64,000 bases of DNA from Lanius collurio (GCA_020086605.1 JACBWW010000050.1:3798203-3862202); one strand, 5' to 3'; shown: positions 23,702 through 36,860, counted from the stretch's first letter. Translations and numbers: made by a program. The notes: generated by a model not told the origin, from the letters alone.

Positions 23702-26700
23702 AGAGAGGAAGAATGGTCCTTCACAAACAACTAAAAATACCCAGAATTTCTTTTGGATATTCTTTCTTCTCTTCCCCCACCTTCCGCCCAAAGGAATGTG
23801 CCACACAAATTAAAACGATTTACCTCCAACCTGCAAGATAGGAGCAGGCAAGGCATCCTTCAGCTGTGAGTGAAAGAGATGGAGCCTGCCTTTGTCAGGA
23901 GCACGCCAGCCCCAGGGAGGTGAGATGGTGGGGGACGGCAGACAGAGCTGAAGGGATCCTGTTGGTTAATTCCCAGTAACTGGGACAGACAGGTCTGTGC
24001 CAGGCACCCAGCTGGGGTCCAGGGGGGGTTTTCGTCAACACAAAGGAGACATCAGCAGCAGAAGTGAATCCTGGGCACCTCAGCTGCCTTGGGGTGATGC
24101 AGAGTAGGAGCAAAGGACTGTGGAACAGCTTTCCATGGAGCAGAGAAAGCCTCTGCTACCACCAAGGCAGTGCTGTTACATTTGCCAAACGCACTGCAGG
24201 AGGCAGAGGCTGCGATACCTCCCGGACCCAGGGACTTCATCACCCAAGGACATCGCTCTCCTGGCCCACTCAGGCATGTGCCCTAGCACTCATCTTCTCC
24301 TTGCACTTGAGAGAGACAGTTTATTTCTAGCAGCCAGAGCTCACAGGCAGGAGGAAAACCAAGACCACCCCAGCAGACCACCAAAGCGTGGCTTTGCCGT
24401 GCCCCAGCTGTGCCTCACATCTGGATGCAGCCAGCACTCCGTGGTTAGCATTCCCCGTCCCGTTAACGCCAGGCAGGCGAGAGGCCTGGCAGCCGAGGTG
24501 AAGGGCCACTTCATCTTCGTCACACTCTCCTCTGCTAATGAAAATGTTTCTCCAGCGTGTCCTCGGGAAGGTTTCCTTCAGCCCCAGCCCTCGTGTGATT
24601 GAAGGCTAATCTCTGTTACTCCTGGCTGAATGGCAGCCTGTGAGGAAGGTGATGTATTGCGTTTCCCTTCAACTCGACATTTAATGGTGCTGGCAAAAGA
24701 AGAAAAAGCACCAGATGTTTCTAGACTGAAAGTGAACTCCCAAAGCACTGAGAGGTCAGGGCAGGAACAGGGGCCTCGTGGACTGGGAGCAGAGTGCACC
24801 CCTTTGAAGTCCAGCCCGCTTGGAAAGGCCACTTGGCGTGCCAGCATCCTCCCTTCCAGAGGCAGTCCAGCTGATAGCGGTGGTCACAGGAGGCAGCAGG
24901 TCCTGCTGCCAGCCCATGGGACATGACTGGCCTCCAGTGAACTCCCCATCATCAGTCTAGTCAGGACAGGGGTCTGGGAGCAAAGCCAAGGTTTAGAGTG
25001 CAGACTTTTTGGGAGGAAAACACATGACAAAGGCTCAGCATTCACAGGTTTCTCTGGCTGGCTCCAAACTTAGTCACTGCAGCCTCAAGATGTGAAGTTT
25101 TTTAATCTGTGATGTTAGCTTCCTTTAAAAATGCTTGGAGACCTCCTGATAAAAAAAAAATTAAAGAGAGAAAAAATTCGGGTTGCAATCCTTTTGTTAT
25201 TGTGCTGCTCACAGTCAAGGGGATACCTGGCTCCATGACACACTTTCTCCTCTGCTCCACAGCTCTGCAAAGACACTCCACACCATCCCCACCACCTGCT
25301 GCTCTCCTGCTGTTTCTCCCCTCTTTGGAACCACCCAATTGTCTATCAAGGCAGTCTAGGCCCTCCACCTGCAAAGCTTTGCAGCCTTTTCTGCTCCTTT
25401 TTTGCCCCTATAAAACCACTACCAGCGTTTGTTGAGGACACCCAAACACAGCACAAACTCTCCTGTTTGCTTTCCCTTCTCCCACTGGCACTGCTTGTGG
25501 GGTGTTTACCATGGACCACACTAAATACATCCCCCAACAGCTAAACCTGGAGGAGGAGAAGGAGAAATTAAGAAAACACTCAGGATGAAAAAGAAGAAAA
25601 GCTTCCAATTACTGGCAATTAGTTCTACTTGATCACCCACTGTGCGTCGTGCCCCAGACACAAATCGCTCTGGCAGGGTGGCACAGCTTGTGCCTGCACA
25701 CAGAATGCACAGGTGAGCACACAGGCTGTTTGCTGAAGGGATTCCAACCTACTTGGGCACCTGTTTGGGCTCAGCTGGCTCCAGCCTTTCTGAGGGTCTC
25801 ATACACATCAGTCAAATCAGAGCTGATGCTCTCCTCTGCTCCCACAAGCCATGGCCAAAGAGCAGAGGCAAGGCACTTGCTTGGAGCTGAGGCCTGCCAT
25901 GAGAGATGACCCAAGGGATGTCCATCCTCATTCCCAGGCTCACCTGTGCAGGTTCCCTGGCAGTTTCTCCTTCCCAGGAGGCAAGCCAGCTCCAGAGAGC
26001 AGTTGCAGGTGGTGCAGCTCTGCCAGAGATGCCTTCCCCCCAACGGGAGGACACGCTTTGCTCCCAGCACGCTGCTGCAGTGGAGGAGGCACTCAGCCAG
26101 CCACTAATGCTTCCTTGCTGTCTTGGAGCAAAGGGATGGATTAGCTTTTATTAGCTCTTATGAAGAGCACGCTGCTCCTGCCCTTTCCTCCTCACACGGG
26201 GCTCACGCACAGGCTCAGCTGTGCTGCAAGTGAAGCAGAACCAACTCACCTACGTGCTGGCGGCCCCAAACTCCTCTTGGGTCTTGTGTAAATCTTATAG
26301 ATCTTAAATCTCAGGCAAGCTGGGAGTTAGGATAGAGCAATCCTCCTAAGGGTGCTGCAGGTGCTGCCCAGAAGTACTTTAAAAAAGATGGATGTTTGGC
26401 TTTTGCATCTGGATCTCTCCCGTGGCACCATGCACGGCCTGAAGGAGGGCACGGTCTTCTTGCCAGCCGAAGCAAAGCCAAGGCACAGTCCCCAGAGCAG
26501 AGACCCAAACCCGGGGCTGTTCTCTGGGAGACGATCCGTGGCTTCCCGCTGAGCTGCACCCCTGACCCCCAGCACCCAGGCAGCAGCGCGGCTGAGGGAT
26601 GGTGCTGCTCCATAGAAGTCTCTCTAAAGTCGCTCCGGGGCTTGTTAGCAGGGTGATAAAGGGGATGGATGGCCTCAGAGAAACGCTCTGTCTCCCGCTG

Positions 26701-28366
26701 TGGCATTCATTATCCTTTCGCCAGGCAATTCTTCACACCAGCCAGGAGCTCTGCGCTGGCTCGTTCATCGTCCGCGGGGGCTGCTTCCCACAAGAGGCCA
26801 CGCTCGGCACTCGCTGGTCGCCCCAGGCAGCTCGGACGTGCCCGAGGAGCGGGGGCTGGGGCAGAGCCAGATTGCTTTCCCCAACACTCAGCTCGAGCTG
26901 TGACCCGAGCCACAGCTGCCCCCGTCCCCAGATCTGTGCATTTTCAGCCTGATTTCCCAAGGAGTGCAAAGCATATGCAATCCTGCTGCATCAGTCTGTC
27001 CTCTGCCCACTCCCCAGCAACTTCTGACGCTGCAAACAGATTTCAAGCTGATGTGACAGAGCAACAGAGGTCTTGGAGACAGCCAGAGTCTATAAATTTC
27101 ATGGGAACAGACTACCAAACAGAAGAGACATTATTAGCACCTTCCAAACTGTAGTGTATCATCCCTTATTAGACATCAGACAATTTGTGTGGGAGAGATG
27201 CCATAAATATCCCAGGAAAGGGAGATGCTCCATTCAGCACAAAAAACTTACTGGACACCAGAGACTCCAAACCCAAACCGTACATCCAGAGAAGATGAGA
27301 TTTCATGGATCCCACTGCACACAGGACCAACAGGAGAAGGTTTCAGGCCTGTTTGGCTGATAGGAGAGCCAGCCAGCTAAGATGGCACGTTAGCCTTTGG
27401 AAAACCCATGGAAATGGAATGTGTGCCTTTCCCTTGTCCTTCTTTGAGAGACCAAGCTGAGGTCCTCCTGCATTTCCAGCCTTAATTGCCCTCCCAGACT
27501 TATGGATGAGTTCAGCTGCTGCCTAAAGTGGAAGTGACATACCCAGCTCCAAGGGGAAGAACTGACGGGCAGAGCAGCTCCCTCACCCCCACAACTCCTC
27601 CCATTGCCTCTCCACTGCATGGACAGAGGTTTCACCTTCCAGAAAGATGTTTCATCCACAGACTGCTGCCAGGAAATGCCAGGAAGTCAGCCCAGCGTCC
27701 GAGCAGTGCCCAGGGAGCTCTCAGCAGGATCACCAACACATCAAGCTGCCCATTAGAGCACTGACTGATGGCAGCCCGTTCCTCCACACGCAGGGCCTTG
27801 CTGCCCACCAGACCCACACCAGCCCCAGCACGGGGCTAGCAGGCAGCAGCATGAGTGTCCTTCCCCCAGCAGGAAAGAGGAATCCTCAGAAACCCTTCTT
27901 CTTCTTCCTTCTGAAGGCTGAAGGGGACTCATCAGCCTCCTTGGTCTCCCTTAGAGTCAGTTAAAGTTCTCATGTCACCCAGTGTGATGCAACCTTGCTA
28001 AGGCTGAGCCCAGCATTTCAGGGTTGTCTGACCCCTCTGTGAGAAAGGCAAACCCTATATGCCATTTGGGGATAGAGCAGGGTGATCCCTGTGCTCCTTT
28101 AGGATCTGTTCAAAGTGTCATTTCCAGCCTCAGGCATTCCAGAGCCCTGGAAGAAGCTGAGAAGTGACAAATAACCTTTTCCCCTCCAGCTCAGTTGTGA
28201 CACTATCCCAGCTGGCCCGACAGGTTTTGGGACTTCTCTGATTCACCTGGTAAAGGTTAAGTCCCTGGAGATGCCTTCAGCCTAGTGGATCATGTATCTT
28301 GTACCTGTAGGGCTTCAGCTCTGCAAAAAGACAATTTAAACATGCGCTACAGCACACCCTTTATTC

Positions 28367-28383
28367 AAAAAAAAAAAAAAAAA
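28367..28383. repeat. Poly-A run (A17)
   Basis: Seventeen A after CCCTTTATTC. A second purine-rich tract follows at about 28474-28496. Confidence 0.9.
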
Positions 28384-28504
28384 GAGGGATTTACACTCCA
28401 GGGGTGGTGACTCCCTGTTCTGCCCAACAAAAGAAGGGATAGGGGTTGAATTCAAGCTTGTGTTCATTAAAATAGAAGAAGAAAAAAAAAAGAAAATCCA
28501 GAAA

Positions 28505-28745
28505 TCCAGTCACTTTATCCTAATTGTTCTGATGCAGCCTTTCACAGTGTTGCACTGAGCTAAAGGGCCGCACCTGAAAGAGTGCCAAGAGCAGCATGAA
28601 ATGTTAATGTTGCAATTAAAACAATATGAATATTGCAGCACTGCTCTGCTGCTTCTCATCCACTGAACAATTCCCATTCAATAGAAGTCAAGTTACATTT
28701 CAGGAAATAATGAGGTCTGCTAATTAAGTCTGGCCTAGGAAGACA
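28505..28745. promoter_or_regulatory. Enhancer-like conserved-element candidate
   Basis: TAATTGTTCTGATGCAGCC, AAATGTTAATGTTGCAATTA, AAACAATATGAATATTGCAG and TGAGGTCTGCTAATTAAGTC occur in one compact block. It has TAAT cores, a POU-like ATGAATAT string and SOX-like ACAAT strings. There is no repeat signature. It resembles vertebrate conserved non-coding elements in texture, but conservation is untested. Confidence 0.3.
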
Positions 28746-30170
28746 GCAGTCTTAAAAGGAGAAAAAAACATTCAGATGTCCCCAAAATGTGTACATTTGC
28801 TGCTTATTACCTGCAAAGGGGAGTCATTAACGCTGCTCAGCGCCAGGATCACAGGTCAGCGCCGCTGACTTACTGCTCACATCGAGGGGAAATTCCCTTT
28901 GTAACGATGAAATGCATAAGTCATGACCTGCCGTGTCCCCGGGGCGTGGAGCAGGGAATGCTGCACGCTGAGAGCAGGGCCCTGACAGCGAATGCCAATC
29001 CCAGGCTGGGCTGGCGAGAGGCGGACCGGGCTCTGAGGGGCTGAAGGCAGCAAATCACATTCAGCTGACACAGGACGGATCCCAGATTATACCCAGGGAA
29101 GGGAATTTTCCTCCCCAGCCATTCACACAACTGAGTGACAGTGACACTGGCTGGAGCTGGTGGAAGCCACAGGGAAAGTGACCACTGGGTGAGTCCTGGC
29201 AGGACAAAGACTAATCAGGATTCATCTTGTGTTTTAACTCTAAAAAGAGGCAACAGAGGATCCCCCCTCCTGCCCCCTGCATCCATCAGACACAAGCACG
29301 TGTTGCAATAACATGAGGACATCAAACAGCCTAGAGACAGGAAACATTGGGCTCCAGGGGTCCCAAAGTAAACTGGTATCAACACATTGCTCCTCCCCAT
29401 CCTCTTGTTTTTCATAATATTCCCAAATTTCTTTACCTGTGGCAGTTGTTGGGGCTGCTGCCATGCCTCCCCGTGTTGGCAGGTAGGGTCCATGAGCAGG
29501 AGTGTTTCATGGGAAGAGCAGAAGACTGGCAAAAGACCTACCATGCCATCCTGCTGATTTGATGACGTGTCTTTTTGATGACATTGCCTCTTCTCTTTCT
29601 CAGAGTTTCAGGAACACCCAAGAGCCACTTGTCCTCCAGGCCTGAACTCTCTGTCACTCCCAGGCTGACCCACCTGCATGGAGCTGTCTGGGGGACACAG
29701 AGGAGCTTGCTGTGCAAAGAGGAGGCTACAGCAGTCCAAACCTCTCCAACCTCTTCCCTAACCTACTTCCCCAAACTCCAGAGGAAAACTCATCCAATGG
29801 AGGGGTGAGGGAGGCCAGTGGAGTCCTGATTCATTCCTTGGCCTCTGCTGACACTCCAAACTTCAGCCTGTCTTTAATACAGACAACCTTCATGCTAAGA
29901 TACAGAGACTGAGCCATGCCAAACTTGGCAACACAATGATCCAAATCAGGGAGAGCTCAAAACACCAGGAGGGAACCACTTCATTTGAAAGAGGAGAAAA
30001 ACCCAGATGAAAAGATCAGAAGGGACTTTCCAGGCCCTGGACTGTCCTAAGGGACTCAGGTACCATTTCTATACCCATCTGTGAGAAATAAACCTATTTG
30101 GCCACCAAGGCACACCCAGGTGGATGTCCCCACCTTGTTGCCACCAGCAGCAGCTCACTGGTGGATGGGT
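28746..30170. other. Unique non-coding sequence
   Basis: No gene or repeat is supported. Frames are short and overlap on both strands. Confidence 0.5.
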
Positions 30171-30224
30171 AGGTGGTCTCCTCCCTTCAGACCACTTCTC
30201 ACTCTATTTCCAGCACTTGCAGCT
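30171..30224. repeat. Local duplication, copy 1
   Basis: GGTGGTCTCCTCCCTTCAGA and CCACTTCTCACTCTATTTCC match a second copy at 30729-30790 at about 36 of the first 42 positions by eye. Beyond the shared AG, copy 2 has an 11-base insertion before CACTTGC. Confidence 0.6.
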
Positions 30225-30425
30225 ACCAAGTGTCTATTCTGCAATAAAGAGCAATAAACATGCCAGAGTAATTAATGTCTTAACAACTTATTACAATCCT
30301 CAGATAATTAATCACAAAAGCTAAACATGCTGTCTCACCCTCCTAATGTGTTAATGCTCTAATTATTATGCCTCAATTAAGGGAAAGTCAGCGCTCCTTG
30401 CTTAGAAGTGCATGTTTAATAAGGG
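30225..30425. promoter_or_regulatory. Very TAAT-rich enhancer-like block
   Basis: This is the densest ATTA/TAAT cluster in the window: GAGTAATTAATGTC, CAGATAATTAATCAC, GTTAATGCTCTAATTATTATG and CCTCAATTAAGGG in about 150 bases. Homeodomain factors bind TAATTA cores. It has no coding potential and no recognised repeat. Function is inferred. Confidence 0.35.
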
Positions 30426-31050
30426 TGCCTGAACGCAGGCGAGTCGGGGTGGGAGGCGAGGGGCCGATGGGGGTTAAGGAAGAGGACACCATTTTTAATG
30501 AGGTTTCCTGGGTGGCCCGAGGCAAGGAATTGACAGCTCCTATCTGGGATCTCACACACGACTGCACGTGTAACTGGGGGCCATCTGTGGTGGCTCCGTG
30601 CTCTGCTTCCCGCCGGACTATTTATAGGAAAGGCAGCACGTGGGGCACAGAGAAGAGCAGTCACACCACAGATCTGGCCAGCACCAGGCAGCAGAGGGGG
30701 CAGCTCTCACAGCAGTCATTAAAGGAGTGGTGGTCTCCTCTATCCAGCCCACTTCTTGCTCTATTTCCAGACAGACTGGCACTTGCCACTGCTCCTCACC
30801 CCTGCAAAGCATGCCCACTGCCCAAGCCTCTCCAGCCAGCCCTATTTCCATGGTACTCCTTGCCTCCAATCAAGCTAACTCTGGGACATCCCATGGAGAT
30901 GACAAGAACAGCCACAGCCCCCAAAACCCGGGATTACGCTTGGGGTGTGACAAATCAGCTCATCTGATTTCAGCCACTGCCTGGGTGTTTTCCACAGGTC
31001 CCTGTTGTCTGAGGGAACAGAAAGCCAAAGAGCACACCACTTGAAAATGC
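30426..31050. other. Unique non-coding sequence, with duplication copy 2
   Basis: A plus-strand frame of 199 codons (30368-30967) starts inside the TAAT-rich block and runs through the duplicated segment. Its composition is unlike a conserved protein and I reject it as a gene. Confidence 0.4.
30729..30790. repeat. Local duplication, copy 2
   Basis: GGTGGTCTCCTCTATCCAGC and CCACTTCTTGCTCTATTTCC is the partner of 30171-30224, about 560 bases away in the same orientation. Confidence 0.6.
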
Positions 31051-31100
31051 TTGGCTTAGAGATGAGGAAACTGAAGGCCAGAAAGGGTGTTCTGCAGGGG
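31051..31100 (+). mobile_element. MIR-like SINE trace
   Basis: GAGATGAGGAAACTGAAGGC and CAGAAAGG match the MIR core string GATGAGGAAACTGAGGCMCAGAGAGG. It is short and old; chance cannot be excluded. Confidence 0.35.
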
Positions 31101-34100
31101 ATTTGTGGTGGTTACCAGCCATGGATCTGCCTTCCTGGTGCCCAGCTCTGAACCTCACTGGATGCTGGGAAACTTCAGAAAGAGGTTCTTGCTGAGGAGG
31201 AGCTTGAGCAAACTGTGAGGATAAATGTAGGGCCTGGACCCCTCACCGTGTGATAGCAGGAGATCCCTGCTGCCCTCAACACACGGCTGTGCACCCAAAT
31301 GGTATTTGTGTTTGGGAAAGACTTGCAGGGCAAAGTACAGTCGAGGCAAAAATGGCATCACGTCCACCCCTGCCTGCCGAAGCAGCGACCCTAAGGAACA
31401 AAGGGCTCAAGGCACTGGGATCACAGAACTCTGCAATGCAGCAGGCGTGGGAAGCAGGAACTGAGATAGCCAGGCTGCAGATCTTAGTACCATACAAAAA
31501 GCTGCAACAGAAGAATGGCTGGAGCCCAAGTCTCCCAAACAAAGCCTATAAAAACTTATTTTTTCCAATAAAAAGCTTTTAAAAGAACTCCCCCGCTAAA
31601 GTGGGTCTTCACACACAAGAAAACTCTCCCTGAACCAGCCTGGTTTCTGTTCCATCCAAGCCTTTTTAAATTTCTCAGACAAATGAATCACCAGAAGCAT
31701 TTCCAGCCCAGGTTTGACTGCAAAACGATTGCATTTCTCGAAGAAATAACACACTGTGTAGGTTTGGATGGTTCCCTCTGAGGAATAAGGGAGAGGGAAT
31801 AAGAAAGAAAACAAAGTAAAGCAACCTGGAGGGGACATGAATTTTAAAACCCATGAACAGTTTTAGTTTTCAAATAATCCAAATGAAAAAAAAAATGTTT
31901 CACACAGTAACTTCCACAAAAATAATTCTGTCACCCTGATTCTTTGGTGATGTCTCATGAAAAACAAAAGCAAGCTCTTCACCTCTGAGATACCAACCTC
32001 ACAGCAGCTTGACTGGTGAAAAGGGGCTGATGCCTCCCCACAGAGGCAGCCTGTGGATTCCCACAGGCATGAGAGCTCCAAAAGAAGACACGTGTGTTGG
32101 GCCTCTCTCCACACTGCTTTCCATCCCAGCAAGAGGTGTGACCTGTCCAGACTCTGCCATCTCTTCACACAGGATAACCTCAGACATCCAGCTCTAGCTC
32201 CCTGCACTGGGCTGGAGGCATCACAGCTCCTTATCTCAGCAGCTTCACTTGGCTTTTGGAGTTGCTGCATGAAGATTCCAGAACCCATCCAGTGTGCAAG
32301 ACCTGGAGCCAGGACAGGACCACCAAACCACTGAAATCTGAGCAAAGACAGCCTCATTAGGAATATATACAAGGGATATGACACTTTTGAGGAATTAAAG
32401 GATATTTCTGCTGTTGTTTTCACTGACTGGTGGAGTGGAAAGTTTTCTACGGATGTTGGCATCTGTGCTGAAGATGGCAGGGCTCAGACTCGTGACTTCT
32501 GTTTTTCCAAACACAAATCCAACTCCCTCAGGCACTGCAAGAAAGTGGCTGGCTGTTTCTGTACCTCTCCCTTCTCACCAGCACCATCAGTGGTACCTGA
32601 AAATTCAGGGCATTACTTCTGTTCTGGGGCTAGAAATTTTGGCTTAGTTGTCCTAGATTTGACTTACTCCAAAGTGTGTCAAGCCAGCTGAACATCCCGT
32701 GCCAGGAGTTCTGGAGAAGTTGCCTGGCTCATGCTGGCATGCTGTGGGGTTGGAAAAAGCTGCTTACCTAGCAGAGAGTAGTAACACCCAGCCCCTGTGC
32801 CAGGTATGTTCCCTGACGTGCTCTGGGCCTCATTTAGCCTGTACCCACCACCAGTACAAGACTGGGAATCAAACCTTCCTCCCAGTACAAGGGACCCATA
32901 TCCCCAGTAACCCTCACTCTGCCCAAACTGGGCATGCTCCCATTCCCACTGGAGCAGTCAAAACAGAGAGGGTAATTGCTGTGCCTCTTTAAACCTTTCC
33001 CACCTGAACTTACCCTAAGTTTCTTGGAGCAAGTCATTGTCCCAACAGCCCAAAATCTGCTCCCAAACCAGCTCACACAAAACACCCACAGCCAGCAGCC
33101 ATGTGGACACGTTCCCAGAGCCCTAAAGCAGGGCTTGAATGGGGAGGGCAGCCTCTGGAGAGCAGCAGAGGAATCACATGAATAGATAAAACATGAAATG
33201 ACCAGCAGAAAAAACAGCATTGCTGCTTCCCAGAAAAACACAGCCAGCCCAAGGGGATTAGAGGGCTGGACCACAAAGTTGGTGCCAACTGAGCCCAGTT
33301 GCCCCAACCCCACAGCCCTCTCCAGCAGGATTTTTTGAGCTCAGCTTACCCCCTCCCTCCGCCCCCTGCCTTTAAGACAACATGCAGCACGACAGCTGGG
33401 AAACCCAATCTGGTCCAAATTTTGTTACAACCCTGCTGGTTTTTATCCTTGTTTACCAGCATTAATTTTAATGGCTCTCCCTGCATTAACTTTGTCCTGA
33501 ACCAGTTGGAGGAAAATTCCTACTCACTTGCCTTCTGGAGAACAGACTGGGTAATTTTCCCTTGTCGTTTACCAGCCCGCCTGGGCTGCTCAGGAATGAC
33601 AGCCACGCTGTGTGCTGTGTGGAGGGCAATAAACTCCCCAAGGCTGGGGGAGGAGCCTTTACACATCCCTCAACACACTGCCCAGTCTTTGTCCAGTTTG
33701 GGTCTTGGCTTGTGCTGGCCCAGCAAGTGGAAACTCCTCCTTTTCAGCGTGGAAAGGAACTACAGAGCTGGCACCAAGGATAAGTAACATTTCCAGACAA
33801 CGTGGCAACCTCCCCAAGTCTGGGAAGCTTTAGGGTGGGTTTGCCAGTGGCCAGTTGAGCCTCATTTTCCCCTGGAATCATTAAAAATGCCTATGAAACA
33901 GATCTGGAAGAGATAATGGTGCTAGAACGTGCATGGAGAATGCTTCAGAGAAGTGGGGAGCAGGAAGATGCTCCTGCTCTGCAATGCCCAGCTCTGGCCA
34001 TGCTGGCAGAGCTGGGCATCATCCAACAGGCACTTTCCCTGTTTGTGTTGTCTCATGTCCCACACACCCTTCTTTACAGCAGGGAGCAGATAGGAAGATG

Positions 34101-35394
34101 AAGCAATGCCTGACCTCTCTCTCTCTCCTTTCCACCCTCATGTCCTTCCAGCCACCATACTGCCTTCCTGTAGGAGAAGCTAGAGAGAAAAAAGTGTCCT
34201 TCCCTTTGCTCACCAGATGCTGAGTGTGGTGCCAGTCCTCTCTCCAGCACGGAGAGGTGTGGTGGCTGAGACCACAGGAAGGAAGAGAAACACTCAGGTC
34301 TTTCAGCACCTCCGTCTCCCCACTAAAAAACTAGGTAACAGCTCTTTGCACCAAAGAAAAGCAAGGGGCTGATTCAGGCATATTTCCAAAGTTTTCTCTC
34401 TCTGCCAGCAGAAAAAAGGAACGTAGTTAGAGTGAGTGAAGCTATTTGTTGTATCACATGATGCCCATACTTTAAAAGTACAGATGTTCCCTCCATGCTC
34501 CGAGGGGTGATTTGGAAGACAGAGGACTCAAAACCTCCTACTCCATCCAACCACGAGCACCTGGGCTGCTGTAGAGGGAGGGTTGCCATGGAAAGATGAG
34601 GAAGGCAGCAATGAGGTGGCTGGAGTATTCCCACCAATTATCATGAAGAATTTTGACTGCTCTGCTGTGTTTTCTGCATCAGCCTAGCAACCACCTCTGA
34701 AATGCTTCTTACACGTCTGAGAAGCATTAAAGCAGGGCCACACGCCGGGGAAGCTGGGTGAGCAGGGAGGGCTCAGGCACCAGAAAAAGCCCCCTGGGCA
34801 TGGACACCTCAGTTCCTGCTCCAGGAAAACTCCTGTATGAGGTACAGACAGTTGGCTTGGATAGACACCAGAGCAGGATGAGGGAAGAGGTGACATGCAG
34901 GAGACAGAGACAGAGCAGCAAGAAGGAGAAGACCTGAAGAAGGAGCCAGATGTCCTTCCTTCACAGGGCAGCTTGTTGTTGCTCAGTTCAGAGGTCCTGG
35001 GTGGAGAATCCATGTCAGTGGCAATCTCCTGTATATACAAGTGCAATCATCCATGGATTCACTTCAGATGCACTGTTTCCACCAGGACTCCTGCTACTCT
35101 GCCCTAATAAAACAGAAGAAACAAGACCTGCAAGATGTCTTGCACTAAGAGGTTGATGGACCACGAGACCACAGCATCCTACCCTCTTCCAGTCCCTGAA
35201 GTAATGAAAAGGCAGATACTCCACATGTGCCATTCTGGCCTCTTCCACAGAAAGGGCACTACAAACTGACAAAGAACAGCTTCTGCCCATTCATTAAGTT
35301 CTTGGCATTAACTGATTTCTCTCCAACCAAGCCATAAAACCCAAAGCTGCATGCAAGGAGCATCCTAAAATATCCTTGTAAATCTCAGCCACCA

Positions 35395-35525
35395 CATTCA
35401 TTAATTACAACCCAGTGATAGTTCAGGCCATTAGTTCTGGATGGTAACTTCATTTATTCCCACGTTAATGCTCGATGTCAGTGGTTATCTCATTACCACT
35501 CTATTACTTACCCACTTAATCCATC
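35395..35525. promoter_or_regulatory. AT-rich enhancer-like block
   Basis: Contains CATTCATTAATTACAACCC, GGCCATTAGTTCTGGATGG and CACGTTAATGCTCGATG; TAAT cores recur within 130 bases. It has no repeat signature. Confidence 0.22.
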
Positions 35526-36581
35526 ACTGCAGCCCAGGCCAGACGGGAGGAGCGGAGCTCGCCCTGCGTCTGGCGGGAGACGATGCATCAAAGTGCAGAG
35601 CACCCAGGAATCACAAACAAAGCACTTCTAATCTGCAGCTGAGGTTATAACTATTAAGAGGAGGAAATGACACAGATGAGTGTTGTCAGGAACACAAACA
35701 CACTCCAACACTGAAAAATTGTGGATATTGAGGATTGAGTTACCTATTAAATCAGAGCCAGAAGCTTCAGAAAGAATGGGAGCAATATTAGCAGTCATGG
35801 AGAAAAATTACATTGGCCCTGCCCTCCTCCTCCTTGGACTCTCATTCCTCCAAATCCCAGGTTAGATTCAAACAGTTTCTGCCTGTTAAGCAGTTTGAAA
35901 TGGCAAGTCAAAGTATGGGCACTGGGAGCTGCTACCTGCTGAATGCTCCAGAAAACACACAGGCATCGTTGCAGGGACCACGAGCCCTGAGTGCCAGTGA
36001 AAATACACCTCAAACATGTACAGATACCATAGTTCTTGGCACTTCCATGTGTACCCAGCTGAAGTTCCTCTTGTGTGGTGAGCAGGCACTTCCAAAATTG
36101 TGCTTTGCTGCATCTACTACACCCCTGCTTGTCCAGGACTTACTCCACCTGCTGATCCAGTCCCATGGGTCTGACAAGGGTGTTCCAGCCTGTCAACGTT
36201 CCCTCCTTCTTCCCCCAAACTGTCTTGCTGGAGACAGAATTTCAATCTTCCCCTGCTTGACCCAGAAAAAAGGGAAGCTGTTTTTATGTTGACAGGCTGC
36301 GAAACCAAGATGTGGGCTGGGGAAAGGGTTCAGAGGGACATTTCCCTTGCAGCAACACAGGTTTTCTTCAGAGCAAGCAAAGCACTTCTGCTCCACCCCA
36401 ATATGATGCCCATACACTAGGGCAAGTGACTGGTTTTCACTGCTTCCAAATGACATGATATAGGATTGGAATCCTCCGAAGTGGGAGAAGCTGGTGCCAC
36501 AAAAGCAAGGTAGAGAAAGAAGATGCAGCTCCAAGATGATGTCAGTAGTAAAATATCTGTGATTTCTTCTGTGATCAGTAA

Positions 36582-36597
36582 CCCCCCCCCCCCCCCC
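36582..36597. repeat. C16 homopolymer
   Basis: Sixteen consecutive C. The length is likely variable and prone to assembly error. Confidence 0.9.
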
Positions 36598-36684
36598 ACC
36601 CAGCTAACATGCCTATGCTGGCAAAAGCAGGCTCTAAATGGTGCTGTGCCAGAACAACTGACAGGGCAGGTCTGCAGGATGCCA

Positions 36685-36860
36685 CCATCAGATGTAATTA
36701 AAACACCTTTGCTGCCCTGCTTTCCATTCTCTCGGCAACAAAATCCATTACAGAATGCAGTTAGAAAATGATTTAAAATGTCCCTGAAGCCAAGTTGTTG
36801 ACACCAGTGTAGACAGATGGATTTTGATACACCCTTGATTAAACAGCTTTCTGCAAAAGG
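36685..36860. promoter_or_regulatory. Enhancer-like conserved-element candidate
   Basis: GATGTAATTAAAACACC, AAAATGATTTAAAATG and CACCCTTGATTAAACAGC lie in a compact block without repeat features or a convincing frame. Confidence 0.22.

Larger units (their letters stand above)
21207..28504. other. Unique non-coding sequence, about 7 kb
   Basis: No credible exon or repeat copy is seen. It includes poly-A runs at 23684-23701 and 28367-28383 and a mildly CpG-rich stretch at about 26680-26900. Frames up to 161 codons (26669-27154) are not protein-like. The poly-A runs have no recognisable retrocopy upstream. Confidence 0.5.
31101..36684. other. Unique non-coding sequence, about 5.6 kb
   Basis: No exon is recognised. 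An antisense MIR-like string occurs near 34305-34350 (CTCCGTCTCCCCACTAAAAA). A TAAT-bearing block lies at about 35395-35525 (ATTCATTAATTACAACCC, CATTAGTTCTGG). A C16 run is at 36582-36597. Frames up to 220 codons on the minus strand (36417-37079) include the C run and are not credible. Confidence 0.45.

Noticed and set aside
23684..28383. Poly-A runs as possible processed-pseudogene tails
   Set aside because: No recognisable coding or structural RNA sequence precedes either run and no clear target-site duplication was seen.
30368..30967. Plus-strand open frame of 199 codons
   Set aside because: Begins in a TAAT-rich non-coding block and runs through a duplicated segment; it shows no protein family character.
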